Of a DNA stretch of 64,000 bases, positions 8,044-15,383 are shown one piece after another (the first letter of the stretch is position 1; each line of letters starts with the position of its first letter). Source of the DNA: DASQPA01 sp963756455 (GTDB lineage Bacteria > Acidobacteriota > Thermoanaerobaculia > Multivoradales > UBA5704); NCBI GenBank assembly GCA_963756455.1, contig CAVWNC010000001.1:682001-746000 (forward strand), given 5' to 3'. Made by a program: the position numbers and the translations under genes. The notes under the pieces are model-generated. The model did not search any database. It worked only from the letters and a program-made list of their open reading frames with translations, and was not told the DNA's origin.

Positions 8044-8353
8044 CTAAAAGCAGGTCAGGAGGGCCTCAGTGCCGGAGCCGAGAGGTGTCGGGGGCATCGG
8101 CCACGGAAGCGTTGGAGGGAAAGATGGTAAGGTCACCGAACCCTGAAAGCGTCTCAAAGGAACTACAACGGATAGCCAAACCGGCGAGGGAGACCCGCAG
8201 TTCAGGAACTTTCTGAACCAGAGGGGTACGCGACGTGAGTAGACGTGAGTAGTTCGCATAGCGAAACCGTGATTTGAGGAACCGTATGCGGGAATTTCGC
8301 AAGTACGGGTCCGTGGGATACCTAAGTGGGCAACCAACTAGGTCTACACGGAT
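8044..8353 (+). mobile_element. Degenerate group II intron (3' domains and start of a deleted reverse transcriptase)
   Basis: 8278-8312 folds as a group II domain V: GGAACCGTATGCG pairs with CGCAAGTACGGGTCC, leaving a two-base bulge on the 3' side and a small GGAA-type loop, as in the consensus. The usual AGC triad reads AAC. Next, 8313-8350 makes a domain VI-like stem (ACCTA..., AGGT, with outer GTG/CAC). Upstream, 8126-8215 reads ESVSKELQRIAKPARE then QFRNFLNQ in a second frame, resembling the N-terminus of intron reverse transcriptases. The rest of the RT and domain I are missing. Probably inactive. The exact ends are uncertain. Confidence 0.5.
8278..8312 (+). ncRNA. Group II intron domain V-like hairpin
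   Basis: A 35-nt hairpin with lower stem, two-nucleotide bulge, upper stem and small loop in the order expected for the catalytic domain V. The triad position is changed to AAC, which may abolish splicing. Confidence 0.55.
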
Positions 8354-8533
8354 AACTGCCTCCTCAGCGAGCTGGCGCCGGCCCGGGCACCGAGGGCTCC
8401 ACCCACATAATCTTGTCACTCATAGATCGATTCCCATATCTATTCGCTCGTCCGTGGAGGCAGGGAGTTGTGTATCTCGACAGGCGCTGCGGTATAGTCG
8501 TCGACACGAGATCACGGTCCAGGAGCCCAAAGC

Positions 8534-8758
8534 ATGCGGCAGAATACCCTGCTGGCTGGTCCGCTTTCTCTCAACCACCAAACATGCAGGCACAGCAACG
8601 AAGCCTGCGGTGGCAAAATTTGCTCATTTCATAGCAAGGATTGCGCATTCGGCCGTGCTCACTGCCCGGTCTGTGGTCACACCTTGAAGAGGGACCTCAC
8701 CTATCACCAGCATTCAAGAAATGCTCTGCCGTGTGCCTGCAATCCTCCTCTCTTGTAG
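8534..8758 (+). CDS. Small Cys/His-rich protein, unknown
   Basis: 74 residues starting at ATG 8534, with AGGAG 8 nt upstream. The middle is rich in Cys and His (HQTCRHSNEACGGKICSF, DCAFGRAHCPVCGHTL, ALPCACNPP). The spacing HCPVCG plus other Cys pairs suggests a zinc-ribbon or similar metal site. No family recognised. Overlapping open frames exist but have no RBS. It lies directly after the intron remnant in the AT-shifted patch. A real gene is plausible but unproven. Confidence 0.4.
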   Translation: MRQNTLLAGPLSLNHQTCRHSNEACGGKICSFHSKDCAFGRAHCPVCGHTLKRDLTYHQHSRNALPCACNPPLL

Positions 8759-8925
8759 AGACAGTCGCAAGTCTCTGGACTTCGATGAAGTCTCTGTTCG
8801 GGTTAATCTGCTTCGGTTGTATGACGTCGTCCCACAAGCGGGGCTCGCGCGTTCCAGCAGATACACCTCGCTTCCGAGGCTATCATTAGACTGCAAACGA
8901 CAGGATTAACGATTGAGGAGATAAA

Positions 8926-9525
8926 ATGCCGCGCATTGAGCTGACAGCTGCATGTAGTACCCTCGTAGAGCAGTTGGATATCTTCCGAGCTAAGTGGCTC
9001 GGTATTGCAGTGGGTCTCGTGGAAGACGCTCTCACTGAGGCTGCCGGTCCGAGGCTCGCAGTCGTCAACCGAGACTTTGCGCCAAACGGCGGAGTAGGCT
9101 CACAGGAGGTAGATACACCCAGCGACTTCCCCTTTAACACGATAGATGGAGAAACTATCGAAGCGGCTGTAGTCGGCTTTCAGAGCGCGGTTGCGGTCCA
9201 ATTCGCGTTGGCTCAAGGGTATATGGTTGAAAATGACTTTGGTGGCTATGCCGAGGCCGTTCTTGCAGCAATCAAGGAGAATCGCCCCTGGACCCTCTCA
9301 ATCATGACACTCTTTGGAGACTCATCGATCAGCCTTGAAACTGTAGCGCAAGTTCTCGCGCATTTCTTGATGGGCAGCGATACCTCTAGCCGGGGTATCC
9401 CGATTGCGGTCGCGATTCTCGAGGAACGAGGCGTCCCAATTCTGGCCTACCTAAGCCAGATCGGAACCGCAGTTGCCTTCAACGACGCCGAGACAGTAAC
9501 CAGCATGATGCAACGATGGAAATAG
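8926..9525 (+). CDS. Conserved-looking hypothetical protein
   Basis: 199 residues with a near-perfect RBS (GAGGAGATAAA before ATG). It is soluble and mixed alpha/beta, with no signal peptide or membrane segment. The N-terminal half has an acidic helix (AVGLVEDALTEAAG); the C-terminal half has several hydrophobic helices (ETVAQVLAHFLMGS, AVAILEERGVPILAYL). No catalytic signature is recognised. Codon use is less GC-rich than the surrounding chromosome, placing it in the likely transferred patch that begins near 7100. Confidence 0.7.
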   Translation: MPRIELTAACSTLVEQLDIFRAKWLGIAVGLVEDALTEAAGPRLAVVNRDFAPNGGVGSQEVDTPSDFPFNTIDGETIEAAVVGFQSAVAVQFALAQGYMVENDFGGYAEAVLAAIKENRPWTLSIMTLFGDSSISLETVAQVLAHFLMGSDTSSRGIPIAVAILEERGVPILAYLSQIGTAVAFNDAETVTSMMQRWK

Positions 9526-9672
9526 GCCAGTTCTGGTTGATCTAGGCGGTCGCGACCGGGGACCGAGGGCGCATAGCAAGCAGTCGTGTTGTGCCCGAGT
9601 CGGGCAGGCTACCGGTCCTCTACTTTCGCGAGCGGCCGGGGGAACTCCGCCGTCCGGGCCAGCGCCACGCGC

Positions 9673-10434
9673 TTACATCATCAGGGTCCCACCATTGATA
9701 TCGATCGTCGCGCCAGAGAGATAGGACGCCTCCTCCGAGCAGAGAAATGCGACGAGGTTCGCCTCGTCTTCTGCGGTGCCGAGGCGACCTAAGGGGATCT
9801 CTTGGCGCTCCTGCTCCATGCGCTCTGGAGTGGCGAGCTCCCGCACCATATCGGTGTCGATACTACCGGGAGCGACGGCATTGACGTTGATGCCGAACGG
9901 CGCGGCTTCGCGAGCCGTGTGGCGGGTGAGGCCGAGGACGGCCGCTTTGGCGGTGGTGTAATGGGCGCCGCCGAAAGTGCTGGTGCACCGTCCCGCGGTG
10001 GAGGAGATATTGACGATCTTCCCACTCCGCTGTGCCTTCATGATCGGCAGCACGGCCCGCGTGCAGAGAAACACGCCGGTGACGTTGACGGCCAGCATCA
10101 GCTGCCACTCTGCAAGGGGGATCGTCTCCAGCGGGCTCGTGGCGCGCAGGATGCCGGCATTGTTGACGAGAATATCGACAGTCCCGAAGCGCGCCACCAC
10201 GGCCGCGACCATCGCTTCCACCTGCCCCTCCTCCGACACATCCCCGAGGCACACCAGCGCCCGTCCCCCCGCGGTTTCGATCTCCGCAGCCACGGCCTCC
10301 GCGGATGCACGGCGGGTGTCATTGACCGCGACGGCGGCGCCCCGCCGCGCGAGGGTCAGCGCGGTCGCCCTTCCCATCCCCCGGGCAGCACCGGTCACGA
10401 GAGCGATTTTTCCGTCGAGACCCTGAGATCCCAT
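9673..10434 (-). CDS. SDR-family oxidoreductase (FabG-like)
   Basis: 253 residues. A classical short-chain dehydrogenase with cofactor motif TGAARGMG near the N-terminus, NNAG, catalytic Ser in VNISSTAG and the YxxxK pair in HYTTAKAAV, and a C-terminus ending SGATIDINGG. The length fits 3-oxoacyl-ACP reductase or glucose dehydrogenase-like members using NAD(P)H. The substrate cannot be read from sequence. ATG 10434 was chosen because GGAGTGGGG precedes it; a GTG 24 nt upstream is possible. No partner gene is adjacent. Confidence 0.9.
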   Translation of the reverse strand: MGSQGLDGKIALVTGAARGMGRATALTLARRGAAVAVNDTRRASAEAVAAEIETAGGRALVCLGDVSEEGQVEAMVAAVVARFGTVDILVNNAGILRATSPLETIPLAEWQLMLAVNVTGVFLCTRAVLPIMKAQRSGKIVNISSTAGRCTSTFGGAHYTTAKAAVLGLTRHTAREAAPFGINVNAVAPGSIDTDMVRELATPERMEQERQEIPLGRLGTAEDEANLVAFLCSEEASYLSGATIDINGGTLMM

Positions 10435-10599
10435 GGCGATCCCCACTCCGTCCTTCACGGCGTAGACTGTACCATGTCAGATCTTCAACCTCAGACCGAG
10501 CGCTCCGGGCAGCGGGTGCCTACGGCGATCCCCATAGAAGTCGAAGGGTGAGATCCGAATGCGACGGGCCGGCTGAAATGTTTTGAAGCCCTACTGCAC

Positions 10600-10653
10600 A
10601 AAGGTAGTGAGGATTGCTGGCGAGAGCTGGCAAATCCTCCCCAACCTACCTTT
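10600..10653 (+). promoter_or_regulatory. Two-part hairpin followed by a T-run directly before an RBS
   Basis: AAAGGTAG at 10600-10607 pairs with CTACCTTT at 10646-10653, enclosing GAGGATT (10609-10615) that pairs with AATCCTC (10633-10639). The stem ends in five T and is followed at once by the GGAGGAG of the next gene. It could be an intrinsic terminator or attenuator in the 5' leader of the secreted protein gene. There is no gene upstream on this strand for it to terminate. Confidence 0.45.
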
Positions 10654-10668
10654 TTGGAGGAGAACCGG

Positions 10669-11838
10669 ATGAGGAGTAGATGCTTCAAGAGCCTGTTACC
10701 GATGGCCTGTCTGTTGACCATCACCGGCAGTGCCGCAGCCAAACCGGCCGGTCCGAGCCAGGATGCTGCTGAAAAGCCCAGGGTTGTCATTTTTCCCGCG
10801 CGTGGGGTAGAACCGGGGAGCACTGCTCCCGGACATCACCTGCTCGCCAAGGCGACGAATCTCGTCGAGCATGGCGGACCGGAGATCATCTCGGCCAAGG
10901 TGGTCCTCCTCTTCTGGGGGCCTTCCTTCAGCAATGCCGCGTCCCCCGATTACGCCTATTCCCACACGATCATCAGCTTCCGAAACCAGTTCGGCACGAC
11001 CCCCGAGTACAAGACCATCACGGAGTATTCGAGCATCCAGCTGGCAAACCTCGGTTCGGGAACGGCGGATTGGTTCGACACGTCGACGCCGCCGACGAAC
11101 GTCTCCGACGCGGACGTCCAGGCCGAGGTCAACCGGTACCTCGCGAGCCATACCTTCGACGCCTCCACGATCTACGAGGTCTTCCTCCCGAGCACCTCGT
11201 ACTCCTCGCTCGGTTCAGCCACCTCGTGCGGCGGCCCGTCCCTCGTCTATTGCTCCTATCACAGCTGGATCGGGAGCGGCACCACGGCCACGAAGTACTC
11301 CATCCAGCCGTATCCGAGCTGCTCCAGTTGTCAAGTCTCGGGCTGGACGGGGGCCCAGAATCAGGAGCACTTCGTCACTCACGAGACGCGCGAGGCGGTG
11401 ACCGATCCCACGGGAGGGGGCTGGTATGACGGCAGCGGCAACGAGTCCGACGACAAGTGCAACTGGTCTCCCACGCCCTTCTTCGGTACCGGCGGCTATG
11501 GCTATCAGTTCGAATGGTCCAATGCCGCCGGAGCCTGCATCTCTTCGCGTGCCGTAGGCACGCCTCCCGCCACGCCTACGCTGACGGTGTCGCCCGAACA
11601 CTGCCACGGATTAAACGATGCGGAGTGGACGGCTTCGAGCGGCGCGACCAGCTATGAGCTCTGGGGATCGAGCTCCCCTTCCTTCACCTCGCAAAGCCTC
11701 TACTACAGTGGCACCCACACCTTGTTCATCGCTAAAGTCGGGGGGACCACTTACTTCCACGTGCGCGCCTGCAGCTCCGACGGGTGCAGCGCGTTCAGCA
11801 ATCGCGGCACAGCCACCTATACCGGAGGTTGCCAGTAA
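10669..11838 (+). CDS. Secreted EXORDIUM/PHI-1-like protein with a C-terminal Fn3-like domain
   Basis: 389 residues. GGAGGAG 7 nt before ATG 10669 fixes the start. A Sec signal peptide ends near AAA-KPAG. Residues about 60-290 resemble the PHI-1/EXORDIUM domain: VVLLFWGPSF, then the histidine motif HETREAVTDP followed by GWYDGSGNESDDKCNW, the layout HE..E..TDP seen in that family and reminiscent of a metal site. Several Cys pairs (SCSSC, ACISS) suggest extracellular disulfides. The last ~90 residues look like a fibronectin type III module (ATPTLTVSP..., TYFHVRACSSDGCSAFS). Catalytic activity is unproven. A strong terminator follows. Confidence 0.75.
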   Translation: MRSRCFKSLLPMACLLTITGSAAAKPAGPSQDAAEKPRVVIFPARGVEPGSTAPGHHLLAKATNLVEHGGPEIISAKVVLLFWGPSFSNAASPDYAYSHTIISFRNQFGTTPEYKTITEYSSIQLANLGSGTADWFDTSTPPTNVSDADVQAEVNRYLASHTFDASTIYEVFLPSTSYSSLGSATSCGGPSLVYCSYHSWIGSGTTATKYSIQPYPSCSSCQVSGWTGAQNQEHFVTHETREAVTDPTGGGWYDGSGNESDDKCNWSPTPFFGTGGYGYQFEWSNAAGACISSRAVGTPPATPTLTVSPEHCHGLNDAEWTASSGATSYELWGSSSPSFTSQSLYYSGTHTLFIAKVGGTTYFHVRACSSDGCSAFSNRGTATYTGGCQ

Positions 11839-11846
11839 GTCTTGAG

Positions 11847-11873
11847 GGCAGGGGCTCGTTCAGGGCCCCTGCC
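11847..11873 (+). terminator. Rho-independent terminator after the EXORDIUM-like gene
   Basis: GGCAGGGGC and GCCCCTGCC form a perfect 9-bp stem with a 9-nt loop, 8 bp after the stop and followed by TTGT. Confidence 0.7.
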
Positions 11874-12015
11874 TTGTCGTGAGGCTTCTTAACCGCTCGG
11901 GTGGTTGTCGCAGTCCCCGACGTTCTCGATATCCCTCTGCTACACTACGCCTCCGCCGTCCGCGGAGCGCCGACGGGCACTCACAATTTGCCGCACTCGA
12001 CATCAGGGCGAAACG

Positions 12016-12582
12016 ATGACAAACACGGATTCTCGCGTAACGATCCACATGGCGGCGAGCCTCGACGGCTTCGTCGCTCGCAAGGACGGGCGCGTCGACT
12101 GGCTCGAGACCTCAGACGAATTCGCCGGCGGCGAGACCCTGGAGCCAGGGTTCGTCGAGTCGTTTCTAAAGACGATCGACTGCTACGTCATGGGCTCACG
12201 AACCTATGAGACCGCATTGAATTTCGAGGCCCAGGGGTTTGGGTGGGCGTACGGCGACAAACCCACTTTCGTCCTCACGCATCGCGAGCTGCCGCGGACC
12301 CGGGATACCGTCGAATTCTACGCAGGCGATCTCGCGGAGCTCGTGAACGGGCGGCTGCGGCCCACGTTCCGTTCCATCTGGTTTGTCGGCGGCAGTGTCG
12401 TCGCCGCCGAATGCCTTCGTCTCGGGCTGGCCGACGAAGTTCGGTATTCGATCTTGCCGATCTTGATCGGGGAGGGGATTCCCTTTTTCGAGAAGCTCGA
12501 CCAGGACGTCGCCCTCCACCTGGCGGAGGTCCAAGCCTACAAGAGCGGCATGGTGGAGCTTCGTTACGAAGTGAGAAGGTAG
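12016..12582 (+). CDS. Dihydrofolate reductase / RibD C-terminal domain protein
   Basis: 188 residues of one RibD_C domain: N-terminal strand VTIHMAASLDGFVARKDGRVDW, VMGSRTYETAL, and the NADPH-binding segment IWFVGGSVVAAECLRLGL. This YyaP/YwjB-like group is usually annotated as a DHFR-family reductase. True folate activity is rarely shown, so only NADPH-dependent reduction is a fair inference. ATG 12016 is preferred as it directly precedes the domain. The VOC gene follows after 8 bp, so the two are probably cotranscribed. Confidence 0.85.
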   Translation: MTNTDSRVTIHMAASLDGFVARKDGRVDWLETSDEFAGGETLEPGFVESFLKTIDCYVMGSRTYETALNFEAQGFGWAYGDKPTFVLTHRELPRTRDTVEFYAGDLAELVNGRLRPTFRSIWFVGGSVVAAECLRLGLADEVRYSILPILIGEGIPFFEKLDQDVALHLAEVQAYKSGMVELRYEVRR

Positions 12583-12590
12583 GTGGTCAC

Positions 12591-13019
12591 ATGGAACGAC
12601 CAGAAATTGCCGGCATCTCGCCGTTCTTCATTGTGCAAAATTTGGCGCGAGCCCTTGCGTTCTATCGCGACCAGCTTGGGTTTGAGGTCATCTTTGAAGG
12701 GCCTGCCGACGATCCCTTTTTTGGCATCGTGCGACGGGGTGGCGCCATGATCCTGCTCAAGGACGTCGGTCTCCCTCCACTCCCCAACTCCAGGCGGGAG
12801 CCGACAGCTCGCTGGGACGCTTATCTGGAGGTTCCGGATCCAGACGCGTTGGCGGCGGAGTTTGCCTCGCGGGAGGTCGAATTCTCGGAGGAGCTCAAGG
12901 ATACTCACGACGGCCTGCGCGGCTTCGAGATCAAGGACGCGGACGGGTACGTCCTGTTCTTGGGGCGCCCGCAGCCGACGGGGGATGAGGGGCAACGGCG
13001 CGGGCTCGCCACGACTTGA
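12591..13019 (+). CDS. VOC (glyoxalase/bleomycin-resistance) family protein
   Basis: 142 residues with the two beta-alpha-beta-beta-beta halves of the VOC fold: SPFFIVQNLARALAFYRDQL with FFGIVRRGGAMILL, and AYLEVPDPDALAAEF with GFEIKDADGYVLFLG. Candidate metal or ligand positions are the late Glu in RGFEIKD and early polar residues. The ligand is unknown; members include dioxygenases, isomerases and drug-binding proteins. RBS AGGTGG precedes ATG 12591, and the gene follows the DHFR-like gene closely. Confidence 0.87.
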   Translation: MERPEIAGISPFFIVQNLARALAFYRDQLGFEVIFEGPADDPFFGIVRRGGAMILLKDVGLPPLPNSRREPTARWDAYLEVPDPDALAAEFASREVEFSEELKDTHDGLRGFEIKDADGYVLFLGRPQPTGDEGQRRGLATT

Positions 13020-13109
13020 CGAGACCCTGGGAGGAAGGGGGTTGTGCCTACCCGGCGGCACCCGGCGGCGTGGGCGCTTCCGTAGGACGGGCCGGGGCGT
13101 TGCCCCGGC

Positions 13110-13270
13110 GGAGACGTCCCGCAGTCCCCGTGGCCTCCAGGTCGATATCGTTCAGGACCTGGGACGTCTCTACGTCCTCCGGCCACCTCATCGGCCCTGC
13201 GAAGGTGGTAGAGACGTCCCAGGTCCTGAACGATATCCTGCGCGGTCCACGGGGACTGCGGGACGTCTCC
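13110..13270. repeat. 160-bp imperfect palindrome (REPIN- or MITE-like)
   Basis: Left arm 13110-13173 and right arm 13208-13270 are inverted copies: the outer 24 bp and inner 29 bp match perfectly, with about 10 differing bases between, around a 34-bp centre. Each arm itself carries GAGACGTCCC at one end and its complement at the other, so this 10-mer occurs four times. The intergenic stretch 13020-13410 contains no credible gene. The structure fits a doublet of REP-like hairpins or a small non-autonomous element. Confidence 0.85.
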
Positions 13271-13410
13271 GGATAGGGTTGTCGTCCCCTACTCGCCGAC
13301 TTTGACGAGATCCTGCGGTGGAAGGGCACCGGGCTTGCCCGCCCTGGGACGCCCTGCTACCCTTGTGCCTACTATCGTTTAGGCGCTGAAACGCGCCGCG
13401 ACCCCAAGCC

Positions 13411-15378
13411 ATGCCCAACCTCCATCGCGCCCTCGACCGTCAGCCCGCTCCCGCGGCCCCCGCGAGCGGCCGGAGCCTCGTGCTGCTCGCCGGGGCGGGG
13501 GAGTCGGCGGCGGCGGCCCTCCGGGCGGTGAGCGAGGGGGAGTACGAGGTCGCCGCCACCCTCTCCAAAGACGTCGCCTGGGACCTCCTCGCGGACGGGC
13601 AGGTGGCGGTCCTCGTCTTGGGCGAGGGGTTCGTGGGCGAGGCGGCGCGCGACTTCCTGGACCGCCTGCCGGGACCGCGGAGCGCCGACAGCTCGGCGTT
13701 CTCCACGGGGGAGGGGAGCGACAGCACCGCCATCAACCTCGTCCTCAGCTCCGGTCCCGATCCCGCCCTCTTCCAGGATCTGATCGCCGAGGACCGCATC
13801 TTCTATTTGAGCCAGGAGCCGCCGCCCCCCAGGGAGCTCGACGCCCTGGTGCGGAGCGCGGTGCGGCGGCACCGCGCTGCGGCAGGTCTGCCGCCGGCCG
13901 CCGGACCGGCCGCCTGGAGCCGGGAGGACAGCGATCTCCTCCGCCGGCTCGGCCACCAGGAGGCGCCGGAGGACGTGGCCGCCCTGGTCGCCGAGGCGGC
14001 GGCCGGGCGGGTGAACGCCGATCGCACCTACTGCCTGCTCTACGATGCCGGGCGGGAGACCCTCTGGGCGCGCGATCCGACGAGCGCCTCCCGGCGGGAC
14101 GAGAGCGCCGCGGTGGGCCTCGTCAGCTTCGTTCTGCGGAGCGGCCTGCCGGCCCGCCTGCCCCACGCCGGGGACGATCCGCGCTACGAGCGCGAGGCCG
14201 ACGATCCGCAAGGGGATGGCCGCGAGCGCTTCCTCGCCGTGCCCTTCCTTCTCCCCGATGGCGAGGTGGTGGCGGTGCTCTCCGCCACCCGCGATGCCTC
14301 CCGGCCGGAGTGGACCGAGGTCGAGCAGGCGGAGCTGGAGCGCCTGTCGGCCCAGGCCGCGCCCTACCTGGCCGCCCTCATGCCGGAGGGGACGATGTCG
14401 GCGATCTCCGCCAACCGCCTCCTCGGGAGTCCCGAGCCGGGCCTCTTCCGCCGCCGGGTCGTCGAGCAGATGCTCCGCCCCGCCCAGGCCGAAGCCGACC
14501 CCCTCCGCCTGTCGCCGATCTGGACCCGCATCTCCTACTGGGTCCTTCTCGTGGCCCTGGTCGTCTTCCTCGTCTACTCCCTGGTCGGCAAGGTCGACGA
14601 GTACGCCGCGGGCACCGCGGTGGTCGAGATGGGGGGGAGGAACGATCTCACCGCGCTCGAGGCCGGCACCGTCTCCTCGGTTCCGGTGGCGCCGGAGGAG
14701 CGGGTGCGGGCGGGGCAGGTGCTCGTCCGCTTCGACGAGGCCAAGGAGCGCGCCGATTTCGAACGGGCGGAGCGCGAGTTCACCCTGCAGCTCGTCAACC
14801 GGCTGCGCGACCCCGCCGACCGCAGCGCCGAGCAGGCGCTCATCTCGCTCCGCGCCGAGCGCGAGCTGGCCCGCACCGCGCTCGACCGGCGGATCCTCCG
14901 CTCGCCGGCCGACGGCACGGTCGCCGACGTCTGGGTGCGGCCCGGTCAGTACCTTCAGCCGGGCCAGGTCGTCCTCTCGCTGGCCGGCCCGGCGGGGGCG
15001 GCCCCGACCGTCGCCGTCCTCCTCCCCGGGCAGTACCGGCCGCAGATCCGCCGCGGCATGCCGATGCGCCTGGAGATCTCGGGCTACAAGTACGCCTACC
15101 AGAAGCTCGCCGTGGGGTCGGTGGGGGACGAGGTCATCGGTCCCGCCGAGGCTCAGCGCTACCTCGGCCCCGGCGTCGCCGACGCCATGCAGGTGACCGG
15201 ACCGGTCGTCATCGTCCACGCCCGGCTGCCCTCCGCGATCTTCACCGCCGAGGGCAAGACCTACCATTACCACGACGGCATGCACGGCCAGGCCGAGGTG
15301 CGGGTGCGCTCGGAGCGCATCCTCTTCACGCTCATCCCGGCTTTGAAGGCGACCTTCGCCAACGAGCGTGGGGGGTAA
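13411..15378 (+). CDS. Large HlyD-family adaptor with receiver-like/GAF-like N-terminus
   Basis: 655 residues. Residues about 20-150 look like a receiver-type alpha/beta domain (SLVLLAGAGESAAAALRAV, VAVLVLGEGFV). About 165-320 resemble GAF (RTYCLLYDAGRETLWAR, FLAVPFLLPDGEVVAVLSA). One membrane helix lies near residue 375 (WVLLVALVVFLVYSLVG). The rest is an HlyD adaptor with lipoyl halves AGTVSSVPVAPEERVRAGQ and SPADGTVADVWVRPGQYLQ and a short hairpin. It should span the periplasm and work with the C39 ABC transporter 5 bp downstream in peptide export. The cytosolic N-terminal domains suggest signal input to export. No known phosphoacceptor pattern is clear. Confidence 0.85.
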   Translation: MPNLHRALDRQPAPAAPASGRSLVLLAGAGESAAAALRAVSEGEYEVAATLSKDVAWDLLADGQVAVLVLGEGFVGEAARDFLDRLPGPRSADSSAFSTGEGSDSTAINLVLSSGPDPALFQDLIAEDRIFYLSQEPPPPRELDALVRSAVRRHRAAAGLPPAAGPAAWSREDSDLLRRLGHQEAPEDVAALVAEAAAGRVNADRTYCLLYDAGRETLWARDPTSASRRDESAAVGLVSFVLRSGLPARLPHAGDDPRYEREADDPQGDGRERFLAVPFLLPDGEVVAVLSATRDASRPEWTEVEQAELERLSAQAAPYLAALMPEGTMSAISANRLLGSPEPGLFRRRVVEQMLRPAQAEADPLRLSPIWTRISYWVLLVALVVFLVYSLVGKVDEYAAGTAVVEMGGRNDLTALEAGTVSSVPVAPEERVRAGQVLVRFDEAKERADFERAEREFTLQLVNRLRDPADRSAEQALISLRAERELARTALDRRILRSPADGTVADVWVRPGQYLQPGQVVLSLAGPAGAAPTVAVLLPGQYRPQIRRGMPMRLEISGYKYAYQKLAVGSVGDEVIGPAEAQRYLGPGVADAMQVTGPVVIVHARLPSAIFTAEGKTYHYHDGMHGQAEVRVRSERILFTLIPALKATFANERGG

Positions 15379-15383
15379 GCGGG

